A stretch of DNA of 64,000 nt from assembly GCF_000422465.1 (NCBI RefSeq), contig NZ_KE383844.1, forward strand, positions 433,070 to 497,069, in the 5' to 3' direction. The notes beneath the pieces are model-generated. The model saw only the letters and a program-made list of their open reading frames with translations, had not been told where the DNA came from and ran no database searches. The translations under genes and the position numbers were made by a program. Of this stretch, positions 34,428 through 43,088 are shown piece after piece. Source of the stretch: Paenibacillus harenae DSM 16969. GTDB lineage: Bacteria; Bacillota; Bacilli; Paenibacillales; Paenibacillaceae. Position 1 is the first letter of the stretch. Every line of letters begins with the position of its first letter.

Positions 34428-35590
34428 TCTTATAAAACGAATAATTTGGAGTTTGAACAAAAACGAGCGCCTCTGTACGATGGGATTACACAAGGGGTCA
34501 AAAGCCCTTTAAATCCACATCAGGGGGTCGCTCTACTATGAAGTTTAAGGCACAAGACAAGCAAAATCAACTCATTGAAAACATTACCGTTCATCACCTA
34601 GTCGTAGGCGTAGATATCGCCCAGGAAGCTCACGTCGCTCGCGCTGTAAGCTTTCGGGGAATCGCTTTAGGCCATCCACTGGAGTTTGGCAGCCATCTTG
34701 AAGGGTTCAAACAGTTAGGCCGCTGGATTCAGGATTTACTCAAATCCTACAAGTTTAATAAAGTCATTGTTGGGATGGAACCTACTGGCCATTACTGGTT
34801 TAGCCTAGCACGTTGGCTTATCGATCAAGGCATTGAGGCTGTTCTGGTTAATCCACAGCTTGTTAAGAAGAACAAAGAAAACCGAGATAATACACCATCT
34901 AAAAGCGATCATAAAGACGCTTTAGTCATTGCAGATATGATTAAAAACGGGTATTACTCCCCCGTTCGTTTTCAGCCGGTAGCATACGAGGAGCTGCGTA
35001 TTCTCATGGCAAATCGAGAAACCGTTACTAAGCGCCTTAACGCTGCAGTTAACCAGATTCATCGCTGGGTAGACATTGTCTTTCCTGAACTTCGTCAAGT
35101 TTTTAAAATCCTTACCTGCGCCAGTGCAATTGCTACGCTCAGACTCTTTCCATTGCCGAGTGATGTTCGTCGGTTAACGAGGGAGCAAGTCATTTCTGGA
35201 TGGAAACAATTTATGAAGCGTCACGCCGGGGTTAAACGAGCGGATCGGCTCATTGCACTTGCTAAGTGCAGCGTCGGTACTACTCAAGCACTCCATGCTT
35301 ACAAGCTTCATCTACAGCACCTGCTTGAAGAATACGACCTGCTTGTCGGTCTTGCAAAAAGCAACGAAACCTATTATTCAACCAGAGTTTTCCCACAGGT
35401 AGCATAAGAGATTGATTGTACCTCACCGGCTCAAGCATTCGCAGGATAATAAGAAGCACGGAGTATCGGGATACGTTACGCAAAAGGGCTATGACCCGTT
35501 CCGTTAAAAAAATCGACCTCCACCCCTTAGTTAAGATGTGACGAAGGAATGAAAGGGCTATGACCCGTTGAGACATGGGAGCGAATACCA
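34428..35590 (+). mobile_element. Truncated IS110-type insertion element
   Basis: It contains a truncated transposase gene and, at the right side, two copies of GGGCTATGACCCGTT (about 35488 and 35560). The right boundary cuts a methyltransferase gene near 35575. The 110 bp left of the transposase is noncoding and is where IS110-group elements encode their bridge RNA. Exact ends are not certain. Confidence 0.65.
34538..35407 (+). pseudogene. IS110 family transposase, C-terminus lost
   Basis: The 289 residues begin with the DEDD RuvC-like domain: VVGVDIAQEAHVARAV (first Asp), IVGMEPTGHYWF (Glu), and KSDHKDALVIADM (Asp pair). IS110 transposases are normally about 400 aa with a C-terminal Transposase_20 domain and catalytic Ser. 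Here the protein stops at FPQVA and only scraps of that domain follow. It is therefore probably inactive. The only + strand gene in this part of the array. Confidence 0.85.
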
Positions 35591-36184
35591 AGATTCATCG
35601 AAATAACATTTTTTAAAAACAAGCCTATCATTTTCTACAGCAACACATTTGTGTATAGGGTGAGACCAGCTGAAAATAAATACCCCGTCTTTTTTTAGGT
35701 AAGAAGCAATGCGGCGAAAAGTCCCCTCAAGGTCGGCTGTCCAGCCTATGGCATAAATCGAATAAACAAAGTCAAAATAACTCTCTGGTATGCCACATTC
35801 TTCTTCCATGGGAGAACAGATTAATGTCGCTGAAAGACCACACGCCGTCAAATGCTGCTTTGTCTTTTCGATTTGGTTTTCCGATAAATCCATTCCCCAT
35901 AGTTCAGATGCTTTGCGTTCCCCCAGATATTGCAAGGAGTGACCGCTTCCACATCCTATTTCTAGCATCTTTTTTCCTGAGACATCGCCAAAAAGCTTGC
36001 ACTTTTCTTCCGAGACAAATGCTCCATAGAACGGAAGTGCGGTTTCTCCTAAAACATCAGTTCCTTTTGTATCCCAAAATAAACTATTTGTTTCATGAAT
36101 ACTACGCTTATCCATGTCGACCGAGATGGCGCCAACCTCACCACCGCCTATCATGTTTGTTCTATGAACAGAACTCTTGTCCAT
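35558..36184 (-). pseudogene. SAM-dependent methyltransferase, 3' end cut by IS110
   Basis: The class I motif VSGKKMLEIGCGSGHSLQYL and motif II-IV region (ATLICSPMEEECGIPESYFDFVYSIYAIGW) are intact, but the protein ends at WYSLPCLNGS inside the IS. The usual last 50-70 residues are absent. The 5' end holds MDKSSVHRTN and then MDKRSIHETN 23 residues later, an apparent tandem duplication of the start; the ribosome site GGGGAGG serves the outer one. Confidence 0.8.
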
Positions 36185-36248
36185 GCCGTCGTCCTCCCCA
36201 AAAAAGTCCCCTTTATTAGCACTTATATAATACCACATACTGGAACTG

Positions 36249-36330
36249 CTGCCCGTTACTTCAATGAGCATCAAAAAGGATCTGGCCTCGCGTCAGCTCC
36301 TCTACTATCGTGCCGTAATGAAATTCGTGA
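36249..36330. repeat. Intergenic repeat copy
   Basis: CTGCCCGTTACTTCAATGAG, hairpin GGATCTG...CAGCTCC, then CTATCGTGCCGTAATGAAATTC. Its 3' part runs into the DUF3221 gene end. Confidence 0.8.
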
Positions 36331-36337
36331 GTAATAC

Positions 36338-36646
36338 CTACGGAATTACTTCGATTTTAATAGCTGTCACTTGTGGTATACCTGTTAATCTAACAAGTGC
36401 ATCTGAGACCCAAGCTTTAATTCTTTGTCCTTTCTCCAATGCTCCAAAATCTAAGGATTGTTCTCGAGTGAGCCAAACTTTGTCCGGTTCACCTATTCTT
36501 GACTTATTCTTTTCAATCAACATGGTAATGTTATCTTCATCAACTTCTTCAATAATCCCTGTTAGGTATGATTGTTCCTGTTCTTGAGCACATCCCATGG
36601 TAACACTTAAAACGGAAACGAGTACAAATAATATAATTTCTTTCAC
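36338..36646 (-). CDS. DUF3221-like lipoprotein
   Basis: The start is taken as a GTG at 36646 because AAGGAGG is 6 nt upstream. The signal peptide ends at the lipobox VTMGC. The mature part SYLTGIIEEVDEDNITMLIE, KVWLTREQS and FGALEKGQRIKAWV matches the YobA/DUF3221 pattern. About 102 aa. Function unknown; envelope-located. Repeats flank both ends. Confidence 0.8.
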   Translation of the reverse strand: MKEIILFVLVSVLSVTMGCAQEQEQSYLTGIIEEVDEDNITMLIEKNKSRIGEPDKVWLTREQSLDFGALEKGQRIKAWVSDALVRLTGIPQVTAIKIEVIP

Positions 36647-36672
36647 TGTTAACCTCCTTGTTTTTAGCATAG

Positions 36673-36740
36673 AAAAAGCAGCCGGTCATTCTGGCGGGCT
36701 GCCGTCGTGTCTTGATTTCAACCAAAGAATTCGTTAGCAT
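36673..36740. repeat. Intergenic repeat copy
   Basis: Hairpin GCAGCC...GGCTGC, then GTCTTGATTTC and AATTCGTTAGC arm. Confidence 0.65.
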
Positions 36741-36770
36741 AGACCTTCTTTTTATGATTCATCTAAATAC

Positions 36771-36893
36771 CTAGATCAATTCAACCCATAGCCAGTAAAA
36801 TAAAAATGGAATTGTACAATCCAAAAGCACTAACAGTACAACGACCTTACTCTTTATTTCGTTTATCATACCTCCAATTGCTTGTTCAAACAT
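36771..36893 (-). CDS. Small membrane protein (40 aa), putative
   Basis: The frame MFEQAIGGMINEIKSKVVVL then LVLLDCTIPFLFYWLWVELI has one strong membrane helix. A GGAGG lies inside the frame, just before an internal ATG (MINEIKS), so the shorter form is possible. Unknown family. It occupies one inter-repeat module otherwise empty of genes. Confidence 0.4.
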   Translation of the reverse strand: MFEQAIGGMINEIKSKVVVLLVLLDCTIPFLFYWLWVELI

Positions 36894-36966
36894 CTAGTAA
36901 TATGAACATCCTCAAACATTTGTTTCTAACCTTGGTGAAGTAAGTGATTCCATTTATTAAACTTCG

Positions 36967-37052
36967 GGTTTCCGTTACTTCAACGAGACCAGGGAGCAGC
37001 TGCCGCACCGATCTGCTCCCTGGTTATTGCGCTATCGTTCCCCATTAGGATT
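36967..37052. repeat. Intergenic repeat copy
   Basis: GGTTTCCGTTACTTCAACGAG, hairpin AGGGAGCAG...CTGCTCCCT, then TTATTGCGCTATCGTTCCCC. Confidence 0.8.
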
Positions 37053-37073
37053 AATGAAGATTTAAGAACACAC

Positions 37074-37250
37074 TTATCGAGCAAAAATACCTGCACTAAT
37101 CAACAGAACAGCTCCAAAAAAAACAGATGTTGCAAATATGAGTAGATCACATTTATCTTTGTTTATAATCGCCCGAATTGTAATTAAGAAAAACAACATA
37201 AATAAAAAGGATAATAAGGCAAAGGGAATATCCAACTTGTTCCGCTCCAT
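37074..37250 (-). CDS. Small membrane protein (58 aa), putative
   Basis: MERNKLDIPFALLSFLFMLF, then FLITIRAIINKDKCDLLIFA and TSVFFGAVLLISAGIFAR: two membrane helices joined by a short charged loop. No good ribosome site is seen, but the hydrophobic pattern is consistent over the whole frame. It sits between two repeats like the other modules. Function unknown. Confidence 0.45.
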   Translation of the reverse strand: MERNKLDIPFALLSFLFMLFFLITIRAIINKDKCDLLIFATSVFFGAVLLISAGIFAR

Positions 37251-37330
37251 TCTAATAATATGATTCTTAAATATCTTAGAGTATTTTACTCAAATAAGCA
37301 CTTGGATATATAAGTATTCTGAGGGAGCTA

Positions 37331-37394
37331 AATGCCATCGATAGTCTAAAACTTTATCACTCGCAGGCTATACCATCGCTTATCAAGACCTAAT
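37331..37394. repeat. 64-bp direct repeat, copy 2
   Basis: Second copy of the 32499-32562 sequence, noncoding, 4.8 kb away in the same orientation. Confidence 0.85.
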
Positions 37395-37538
37395 TTTTAA
37401 AAAATCAAATGAAATAAAGGGTTTCACATATTATGCATGGCTAACTTGAAAACTTATAAATTATAAACTTAAGATTGCCGTTCGGTAAATTCGCCGGACG
37501 ATTGATCAAGAAAAAAGACCTCTCTCGAGGTCTTCCGG

Positions 37539-38042
37539 TCAAACAAGCGGAGCGTCCATTCCCATCGCGGCCCACTCTTCTCTGGCAGGGCCGTAAATCC
37601 CCGGAATCGTCAGACCAGCTTGCCGCATCAGGATCGTCAATTGGCCCCTGTGGTGAATTTCATGCTTCACAAATGCGTCTAGAGTGAATCCGTTCTTCCA
37701 CGGATCCCCATACAAATTGACTTCCTCCAGCAAGGTCTCATCCGTCCATTGGGTGCGGATGGCCTCCAGCATGGATGAAACGGCGGTCCGGTAAGTAGAT
37801 GCGATTTCGGCAGCCGATGCCGGCGACTCGGTGTGCTTGTATGGCGCATCGAACTTCAGGCCCGTTCGGTGAAGCATCTCCGGAACGGTAGTGACGATAT
37901 GCCAGGCCAGTCTTCCAAGCGTCCGATAGCCGGGCAGCACTTCCTGCTTAAGAGATTCGTCGGTCAAGAGATCTAGCAGCTTCTGGGTTCCCTCCGCCTC
38001 GTATGTATAATCCGCAATAAAGCTTTGCAACGATGTGTACAT
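37539..38042 (-). CDS. DinB family protein
   Basis: About 167 aa with three consecutive ATG codons (38042, 38045, 38048) behind AAGGAGG; I use the last for spacing. The metal-binding His pattern of DinB is seen as RLAWHIV (about residue 48) and FVKHEIHHRGQLTILMRQAG (two His), so a divalent metal site should be intact. Members include bacillithiol-dependent transferases. It follows a WYL regulator in the same direction, 100 bp apart. Confidence 0.88.
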   Translation of the reverse strand: MYTSLQSFIADYTYEAEGTQKLLDLLTDESLKQEVLPGYRTLGRLAWHIVTTVPEMLHRTGLKFDAPYKHTESPASAAEIASTYRTAVSSMLEAIRTQWTDETLLEEVNLYGDPWKNGFTLDAFVKHEIHHRGQLTILMRQAGLTIPGIYGPAREEWAAMGMDAPLV

Positions 38043-38149
38043 CATCATTCCTCCTTTTTTTATCTGGACGGCAATCCGTCCAACAGCTATAGTATGGACC
38101 CTACCCACTGACAGCGTGTTGTCAGCAGGAAGTATGAAGTTATTGAAAA

Positions 38150-38884
38150 TTACTTGTACAGCTCAACAACCCGCTTGGCTTGACCACTGATTTCCTCGGC
38201 CAGGGTTTCCGGCTCCAGCACATCGAGGTCTTCCAGACGCTCCTTCCGGCGGGGGAATACTTCCATATCGACCCGAAGCTGACGGATGCGAGACAGCTTG
38301 AACGTTCGATAATCCCTTCTGAGTCTGCAGTAAGCGTATAAGTACCAGGCGCTTCCTTTCCAGGCAAGCCCGATCGACTCTACGGCTCTCTCCTCCGTAT
38401 CTCCTTCCGAACTTGAATAGGTAAGCCAAACCACATTCCGGTTCCGGGCGGCCAGCCGAAGCGCAGCCAGCTTGTCCTTATCCGCATCCACCCTCATCCA
38501 CGGGTTCACGCCTATAATCAGCTGTTCTCTCTCCTCCTCCAAACGGTGTCGATCGGATTTGGCAAACAGCGCACTGATCTTGGCCAGCAAATGCTCCATT
38601 TGCTGGTCCTGCAAAGTAGACTGCATCCCTTTCAAGGCCGTTACAATAAACGAGAGGTCATCGTAGGTGACAATCTGTCTCTCTATACGAAACTCGTCCA
38701 TAATCTCGTATCCGCCATCTACCCCCGCAAACGAGGCAACAGGCACTCCGGCAGCATTAATCGCCTCAATATCCCTGTATATAGTACGCAGCGAGACCTC
38801 AAACTGGCGGGCCAGTTCTTGAGCGCCTACTCTCTTGCGGCTGAGCAGCAGCATGGTAATACCCAACAATCGTTGGAGCTTCAA
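38150..38884 (-). CDS. YafY-type WYL-domain regulator, short form
   Basis: The 244-aa protein has the helix-turn-helix SLRTIYRDIEAINAAGVPV, a GVDGGYEI wing, and a WYL domain with WYLYAYCRLRRDYRTFKLSRI. It ends about 70 residues before the 861-1805 protein, lacking most of the WCX extension. It likely regulates itself and the DinB gene behind it. Confidence 0.9.
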   Translation of the reverse strand: MKLQRLLGITMLLLSRKRVGAQELARQFEVSLRTIYRDIEAINAAGVPVASFAGVDGGYEIMDEFRIERQIVTYDDLSFIVTALKGMQSTLQDQQMEHLLAKISALFAKSDRHRLEEEREQLIIGVNPWMRVDADKDKLAALRLAARNRNVVWLTYSSSEGDTEERAVESIGLAWKGSAWYLYAYCRLRRDYRTFKLSRIRQLRVDMEVFPRRKERLEDLDVLEPETLAEEISGQAKRVVELYK

Positions 38885-39051
38885 TCATAGGACCTCCCAG
38901 AATAAGACTGTTACCATATATTACCAAATTAACTCGACTTTTTAAAGACTTCCTTCTGCTTATGGAACTTCAGGCAAGTATGCCAACAGCACGAAAAAGC
39001 CTCCCATATTGCGCACTGTTTATTGGGCGCTGGAGAGGATTGTATGGATGG

Positions 39052-39134
39052 CCCGTTTAACTGAATAAAGCTACCGATCATAATTGCTCGGCAGCTCTTT
39101 GTTATTGCACTATCGTACCCGTTAGTTCAACAAC
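39052..39134. repeat. Intergenic repeat copy
   Basis: CCCGTTTAACTGAATAAAGC, a shortened hairpin around TGCTCGGCAGCTC, then TTATTGCACTATCGTACCC and GTTAGTTCAACAA. The right arm is close to consensus. The rest of 38885-39202 shows nothing else. Confidence 0.8.
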
Positions 39135-39202
39135 TATTGGGTTACTTGTGATACAGTTTTATCCGCTGACTGTACAAGTAGCGCTCTCCCCGTACTCTTG
39201 TT

Positions 39203-40012
39203 TTAAGCTAGAGCTTTTCCCAAAAACTCAAGCATTGGGAGGTTAAATTGTTCGGGCCTCTGCAGCGGTGCGAAATGACTCACACTGTGTAGGTTAACTA
39301 ATTCCGCGTTTGGAATGCTTCGGGCAAGATACTCAGCGTGTTCGCGCATTATGAATTCATCATGCTCACTATGCACAATCGCAACTGGTACCCTGATCTG
39401 AGCCAAATCGTACGCCGAATAGTTTGGTTCCGTTTGCATCATGAGGCTGACCGCTTCAGAAAATGCCTCGAATTGATCCGGTGTGGCTGATAGCTGCGCA
39501 TAGTCCTTCGCATGTCGGCGGAGACACCGGGCAAGGATCGGACTGATCTCCGTAATTTCCTTTGCACCGCTCGGATCCATGTTGCAGCCAAAGAAGAAGA
39601 CACCAGCAACACGTGTCGGTGCTTTCATAGCAAGAATCATTGCGATGACAGCGCCGTCACTCCAGCCCACCAAACCCGCTTTCTCAAGGTGCAAAGCATC
39701 CATTACCGCCAAAACATCGGATGCCATCAATTCATACTTAAACGGTCGCTCATCGCGCGTGCTGCGGCCGTGGCCTCGGCTGTCTACCAAAACCGCACGA
39801 TAGCCACTCTTCACCAGCGATGGAACTTGATAACCCCAATTGCCACTGTGGCCCAGGCCGCCATGAAGCAGGATCACGGCCGGTCCGGACCCGTAAGTGG
39901 CGTACCAGATTCGAGCACCGTCGTGTTCGAGATAGCCTTGATCAATCATGTCCGGCAGCGGTGCAGCTCCGTCCGCTTCAAACCTATAGAGAGCGTCGTC
40001 GTACGTATCCAT
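39203..40012 (-). CDS. Alpha/beta hydrolase
   Basis: 269 aa. The motifs in order are LLHGGLGHSGNWG (oxyanion), VLVDSRGHGRSTRD, GWSDGAVIAMIL (nucleophile Ser), HSEHDEFIM (acid) and HSVSHFAPLQRPEQF (His). All catalytic residues are present. It resembles small esterases and haloperoxidase-like enzymes. Single-gene module; substrate unknown. Confidence 0.9.
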   Translation of the reverse strand: MDTYDDALYRFEADGAAPLPDMIDQGYLEHDGARIWYATYGSGPAVILLHGGLGHSGNWGYQVPSLVKSGYRAVLVDSRGHGRSTRDERPFKYELMASDVLAVMDALHLEKAGLVGWSDGAVIAMILAMKAPTRVAGVFFFGCNMDPSGAKEITEISPILARCLRRHAKDYAQLSATPDQFEAFSEAVSLMMQTEPNYSAYDLAQIRVPVAIVHSEHDEFIMREHAEYLARSIPNAELVNLHSVSHFAPLQRPEQFNLPMLEFLGKALA

Positions 40013-40108
40013 ATTAATCTCCTTTTTATCGAGTGGACTTTAATCAGCATCCATTATAGCACAGGATAAACTGGGAAATTTCTTATCGATTGCGGCATTG
40101 AACTTAAC

Positions 40109-40180
40109 TCCCGTTACTTCAACGAATCAGGAGCAGGTCGCTACGGCGCCTGCTCCTGTTAATTATTCCGATGTCGTTCT
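40109..40180. repeat. Intergenic repeat copy
   Basis: CTCCCGTTACTTCAACGAATC, hairpin CAGGAGCAGG...CCTGCTCCTG, then TTATTCCGATGTCG arm. Confidence 0.75.
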
Positions 40181-40225
40181 GTACTCATGGATGTTTCCAT
40201 CAGGCTCAGCAAAGAAAGCAGTTGT

Positions 40226-41089
40226 TTACCCTTCAATCATGGCGTGATGGTGCAATGCCCTCAATACATCCATTGTCCAAATGCTTTTCCAAATCCTTTG
40301 GCTTTCTGCATCCGTATTCCAGTTGAGAACGAAATTCCCCTCTTCGGATTGAGTTATTATTTCATTTTCTAGGCTGCGGATGACTTGGTGCTTTATTGTT
40401 TCATATAGCGGACTTTGGGGCGAATGAGCGAAGAAAAAAGGTTTTGCGCTGTATATTGTTGCCCATTTCGACTGATCCGTTTCGATGATCTCAAAAATGT
40501 CGGCTTTGAGCCAATCTAGGATTTCTGTCTTATACGGTTCGACGACTCGCGCGGCCAAACGAAGGAAGCAGAGAGCTTTCAAAAAATAAAATTGGTCATA
40601 AGTTTTTTTAGGATTTCGAATCGATGATAATGGGGTTTCAGTTACGGCTTCGAGAAAATCGTTTGGAACCAAGTCCCGATATTCGAAAAGAAATCCAACC
40701 AATTCAGCACCAGGGTTATCACCCCACCTGCTAGACGTTTCGTTGGGCCTAGGGTGCCAACATTTTAGGGAACAATCATAGGAATCAACAATGTATTGGA
40801 TCCCCTTTTGAACAATTTCATCCCTGGATGTAGCCCCAACTTCACTGAGATATTGGAAAGCCATGGAGGTATCCATTGCATTGGTATAGATGGGATGCCC
40901 TTCACCCATATTTTTGAATCCGCCATCTTCACCCTGATAGTTACTTAGGACACGAAGTAACGCTTGAGAAGAACCTTTTTCGAAGTGAAAGCGAAATAGC
41001 TCTTGTTCGAGATCTCTCCCATTTTTCATTAAATAATTTTTTGCGGCTTCGAATTTTTCGAAAGAAAGTTTCAAGTGCTCTACCACCAA
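40226..41089 (-). CDS. Prenyltransferase / terpenoid cyclase-like alpha-toroid protein
   Basis: The 287-aa soluble protein has repeated helical pairs typical of alpha/alpha toroids: LLRVLSNYQGEDGGFKNMGEG (a QW-like GGF turn), DTSMAFQYLSE, YDQFYFLKALCFLRLAA. The DCTAED/DxDD-type catalytic motif of hopene cyclases is not seen, so it is unlikely to be a cyclase. Function unknown. Confidence 0.65.
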   Translation of the reverse strand: MVVEHLKLSFEKFEAAKNYLMKNGRDLEQELFRFHFEKGSSQALLRVLSNYQGEDGGFKNMGEGHPIYTNAMDTSMAFQYLSEVGATSRDEIVQKGIQYIVDSYDCSLKCWHPRPNETSSRWGDNPGAELVGFLFEYRDLVPNDFLEAVTETPLSSIRNPKKTYDQFYFLKALCFLRLAARVVEPYKTEILDWLKADIFEIIETDQSKWATIYSAKPFFFAHSPQSPLYETIKHQVIRSLENEIITQSEEGNFVLNWNTDAESQRIWKSIWTMDVLRALHHHAMIEG

Positions 41090-41159
41090 TCTTATATATC
41101 TATTCCCAAACTCTTCTACATAATTGTCTAAAATCCTTCATTTTCGTTCTGGCACACTA

Positions 41160-41231
41160 CTCCCGTAAGCACAAAGAAACGATGGATTGGCTCCATCGCT
41201 TATGTTTCAACTATCGTACCCGTAATAAAAC
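41160..41231. repeat. Intergenic repeat copy
   Basis: CTCCCGTAAGCACAAAGAAAC, hairpin GATGGATT...GCTCCATC, then TTTCAACTATCGTACCCG. Confidence 0.75.
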
Positions 41232-41264
41232 TATGTATACCTCCTTGAGATATTCGGCTTACCC

Positions 41265-42278
41265 CTATATCGGTTCGATGGGATCCCCTTCAGAGTTAAT
41301 CGGAATGACAGTGCTGAACTGCAGCGATATGGCAGGCGGCACGTGACCGCTTTGGAAGACCTCTTCCAAGAACGCGGTCGTGGCATCGACCGTAACGGCA
41401 TGAACCGACACCGCATGATGGTCACTGTAGTGAAGAGGCACGTCCGAGAACGACATATGCTGCGCACCGTTCACCCGAAAGAAGCAGGCATTCGTTAGAG
41501 CCGTGAACGCATAACGCTGACCATCGATATAGTCATACGCTATTTTCTCGTTCATGGCCGCAGCCATCGCATCATAGGTCGAAGCTTCTTGTCGCAACAG
41601 TAAAACGGGAACAGAGGATGTTACGCCGTCCCGACGGAAGAGGTGAAAGCTAGGATCGAGGAGGATAGCGGCCTTTATACGATTGTTCAGCTTGGTCACT
41701 TCGAGGACGGCGGCGCCACCCAGCGAATGCCCGACTGCTGCAACGTTCTCCAGATCGATTAATCCTTTCAACTCAGGGTCGGACCGGTTTACAGTCTCGA
41801 GATATTCTATAACAGCGGTAATTGACTGGGAGCGGCCTTCCAGAAGACGGTACCAGCCATTATAATCGGAGCTCTTCAGCTCGGCCATTTCTTTCCCTTG
41901 TTTAATAAAGCTACCGTCAGGATATACGGTGAATACGGATTCGTGCGGGGCACTAATAGTGACGATAATATACCCCTTCGGTACAAGATTTGAGATGATC
42001 CTAAGATACATATCACGTTCCACGCCGAATCCCGGAGACCATAGAATAACCGGCAATGCCTCTCTTATTGTAGTTGCCGTTTCACCTGTCGTTATATCAT
42101 CGGTGACGTTCAGTTTTTCGAGGTCTACGCCCATCTCCCTTAAAACGGAAGCTGCCTCTGCCTGACAAGGTGTATATAGGTCTATCCCTCTAAGAGGGCT
42201 CCCTCCGGACGAAGGGTAAAAAATGCTGATGGCGAGTCGTGGGTCTTGTTCCAAAACTCGTATGGTTCTCCCGATCAT
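41265..42278 (-). CDS. Alpha/beta hydrolase, PAF-acetylhydrolase / dienelactone-like
   Basis: 337 aa. VILWSPGFGVERDMYLRII gives the oxyanion region, GHSLGGAAVLEVTKL the nucleophile, AAILLDPSFH the acid strand and NGAQHMSFSDVPL the catalytic His. This order fits platelet-activating-factor acetylhydrolase-like esterases. The first 23 codons plus upstream DNA are duplicated at 58369-58440. Confidence 0.88.
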   Translation of the reverse strand: MIGRTIRVLEQDPRLAISIFYPSSGGSPLRGIDLYTPCQAEAASVLREMGVDLEKLNVTDDITTGETATTIREALPVILWSPGFGVERDMYLRIISNLVPKGYIIVTISAPHESVFTVYPDGSFIKQGKEMAELKSSDYNGWYRLLEGRSQSITAVIEYLETVNRSDPELKGLIDLENVAAVGHSLGGAAVLEVTKLNNRIKAAILLDPSFHLFRRDGVTSSVPVLLLRQEASTYDAMAAAMNEKIAYDYIDGQRYAFTALTNACFFRVNGAQHMSFSDVPLHYSDHHAVSVHAVTVDATTAFLEEVFQSGHVPPAISLQFSTVIPINSEGDPIEPI

Positions 42279-42307
42279 CTTATCGCTCCATTCGTGAATG
42301 CTTAAAA
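42238..42307. repeat. About 70-bp segment duplicated at 58369
   Basis: Covers the 5' end and ribosome region of the hydrolase gene (GTGGGTCTTGTTCC to TTCGTGAATGCTTAAAA); the other copy differs at only a few bases. Confidence 0.85.
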
Positions 42308-42350
42308 CCCGTACCTACCATATAAACATTCCACTTATTGCCACGTTATC

Positions 42351-42432
42351 CTGCCTGTTACTTCTATGAGCATCAAAAAGGAGCTGTCCTCGCGGCAGCT
42401 CCCCCACTATCGTATCCGTTACTTCAATGAGT
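42351..42432. repeat. Intergenic repeat copy
   Basis: CTGCCTGTTACTTCTATGAG, hairpin GGAGCTG...CAGCTCC, then CTATCGTATCCGTTACTTC. The NUDIX stop codon is inside the right arm. Confidence 0.85.
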
Positions 42433-42868
42433 TGTATGTTTTTATGGTTTGTTTCCCTTGAAAATCGTACGGAATTACATCTGATTCAATTAGTTTTCTT
42501 ATTCCGTGTTTATAATACGGCATTTTCTGATCAGCCTCATCAAGACCAACCCACTTTACCACGGCTATTTCATGTGGTCGTGTAATCATTATGTCTGTAC
42601 TCTTTAGTTTTGCTTTAAACGTTACAAAGATTACGTGCTCACCTTTATCTTCAAAAAAGCATTCGTTTACTGCACTAATACCAAGTAATTCAACTTCGAT
42701 ACCTGTTTCTTCTCTTGCCTCTCTTATCGCCGCAGAAGACCATGATTCGTCGACCTCTACTGCACCACCAGGTAATGACCAACTTGAGGAGTGAATATTT
42801 CTAACGATTAATACCTTGTCTTGCTCCTCATTTGTAATTAGTGAATATGCCACATCAACTCTATACAC
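42419..42868 (-). CDS. NUDIX hydrolase
   Basis: 149 aa with a GTG start. The NUDIX box is complete: GGAVEVDESWSSAAIREARE followed by ETGIEVEL, with the REAREETG metal-binding core. The enzyme would hydrolyse a nucleoside diphosphate linked to another group. Its last six codons and stop (TCATTGAAGTAA on the coding strand) lie within the repeat arm, so the repeat supplies the C-terminus. Confidence 0.92.
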   Translation of the reverse strand: MYRVDVAYSLITNEEQDKVLIVRNIHSSSWSLPGGAVEVDESWSSAAIREAREETGIEVELLGISAVNECFFEDKGEHVIFVTFKAKLKSTDIMITRPHEIAVVKWVGLDEADQKMPYYKHGIRKLIESDVIPYDFQGKQTIKTYNSLK

Positions 42869-42940
42869 GAATCAGCATCCTTCCACTATTTGGTTAGTTA
42901 CGTATTCGATAAGTACTTGTTAAACCCTTCTGATTTACTA

Positions 42941-43010
42941 GCTGTCCATTAATGAAAACCGGGAGCAGTCTGCCGTGACTAAACTGCTCCCTGTTTATCC
43001 GTTTAGTAAA
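42941..43010. repeat. Intergenic repeat copy
   Basis: CTGTCCATTAATGAAAACC, hairpin GGGAGCAGT...ACTGCTCCC, then TTATCCGTTTAG. Confidence 0.75.
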
Positions 43011-43088
43011 TTAGATTATCATTCTTTAATAAATGCACCCCCCTAAGGGCAAAGTAATTGGAATACTGTGTAAAAAAGGGGGGATTAA

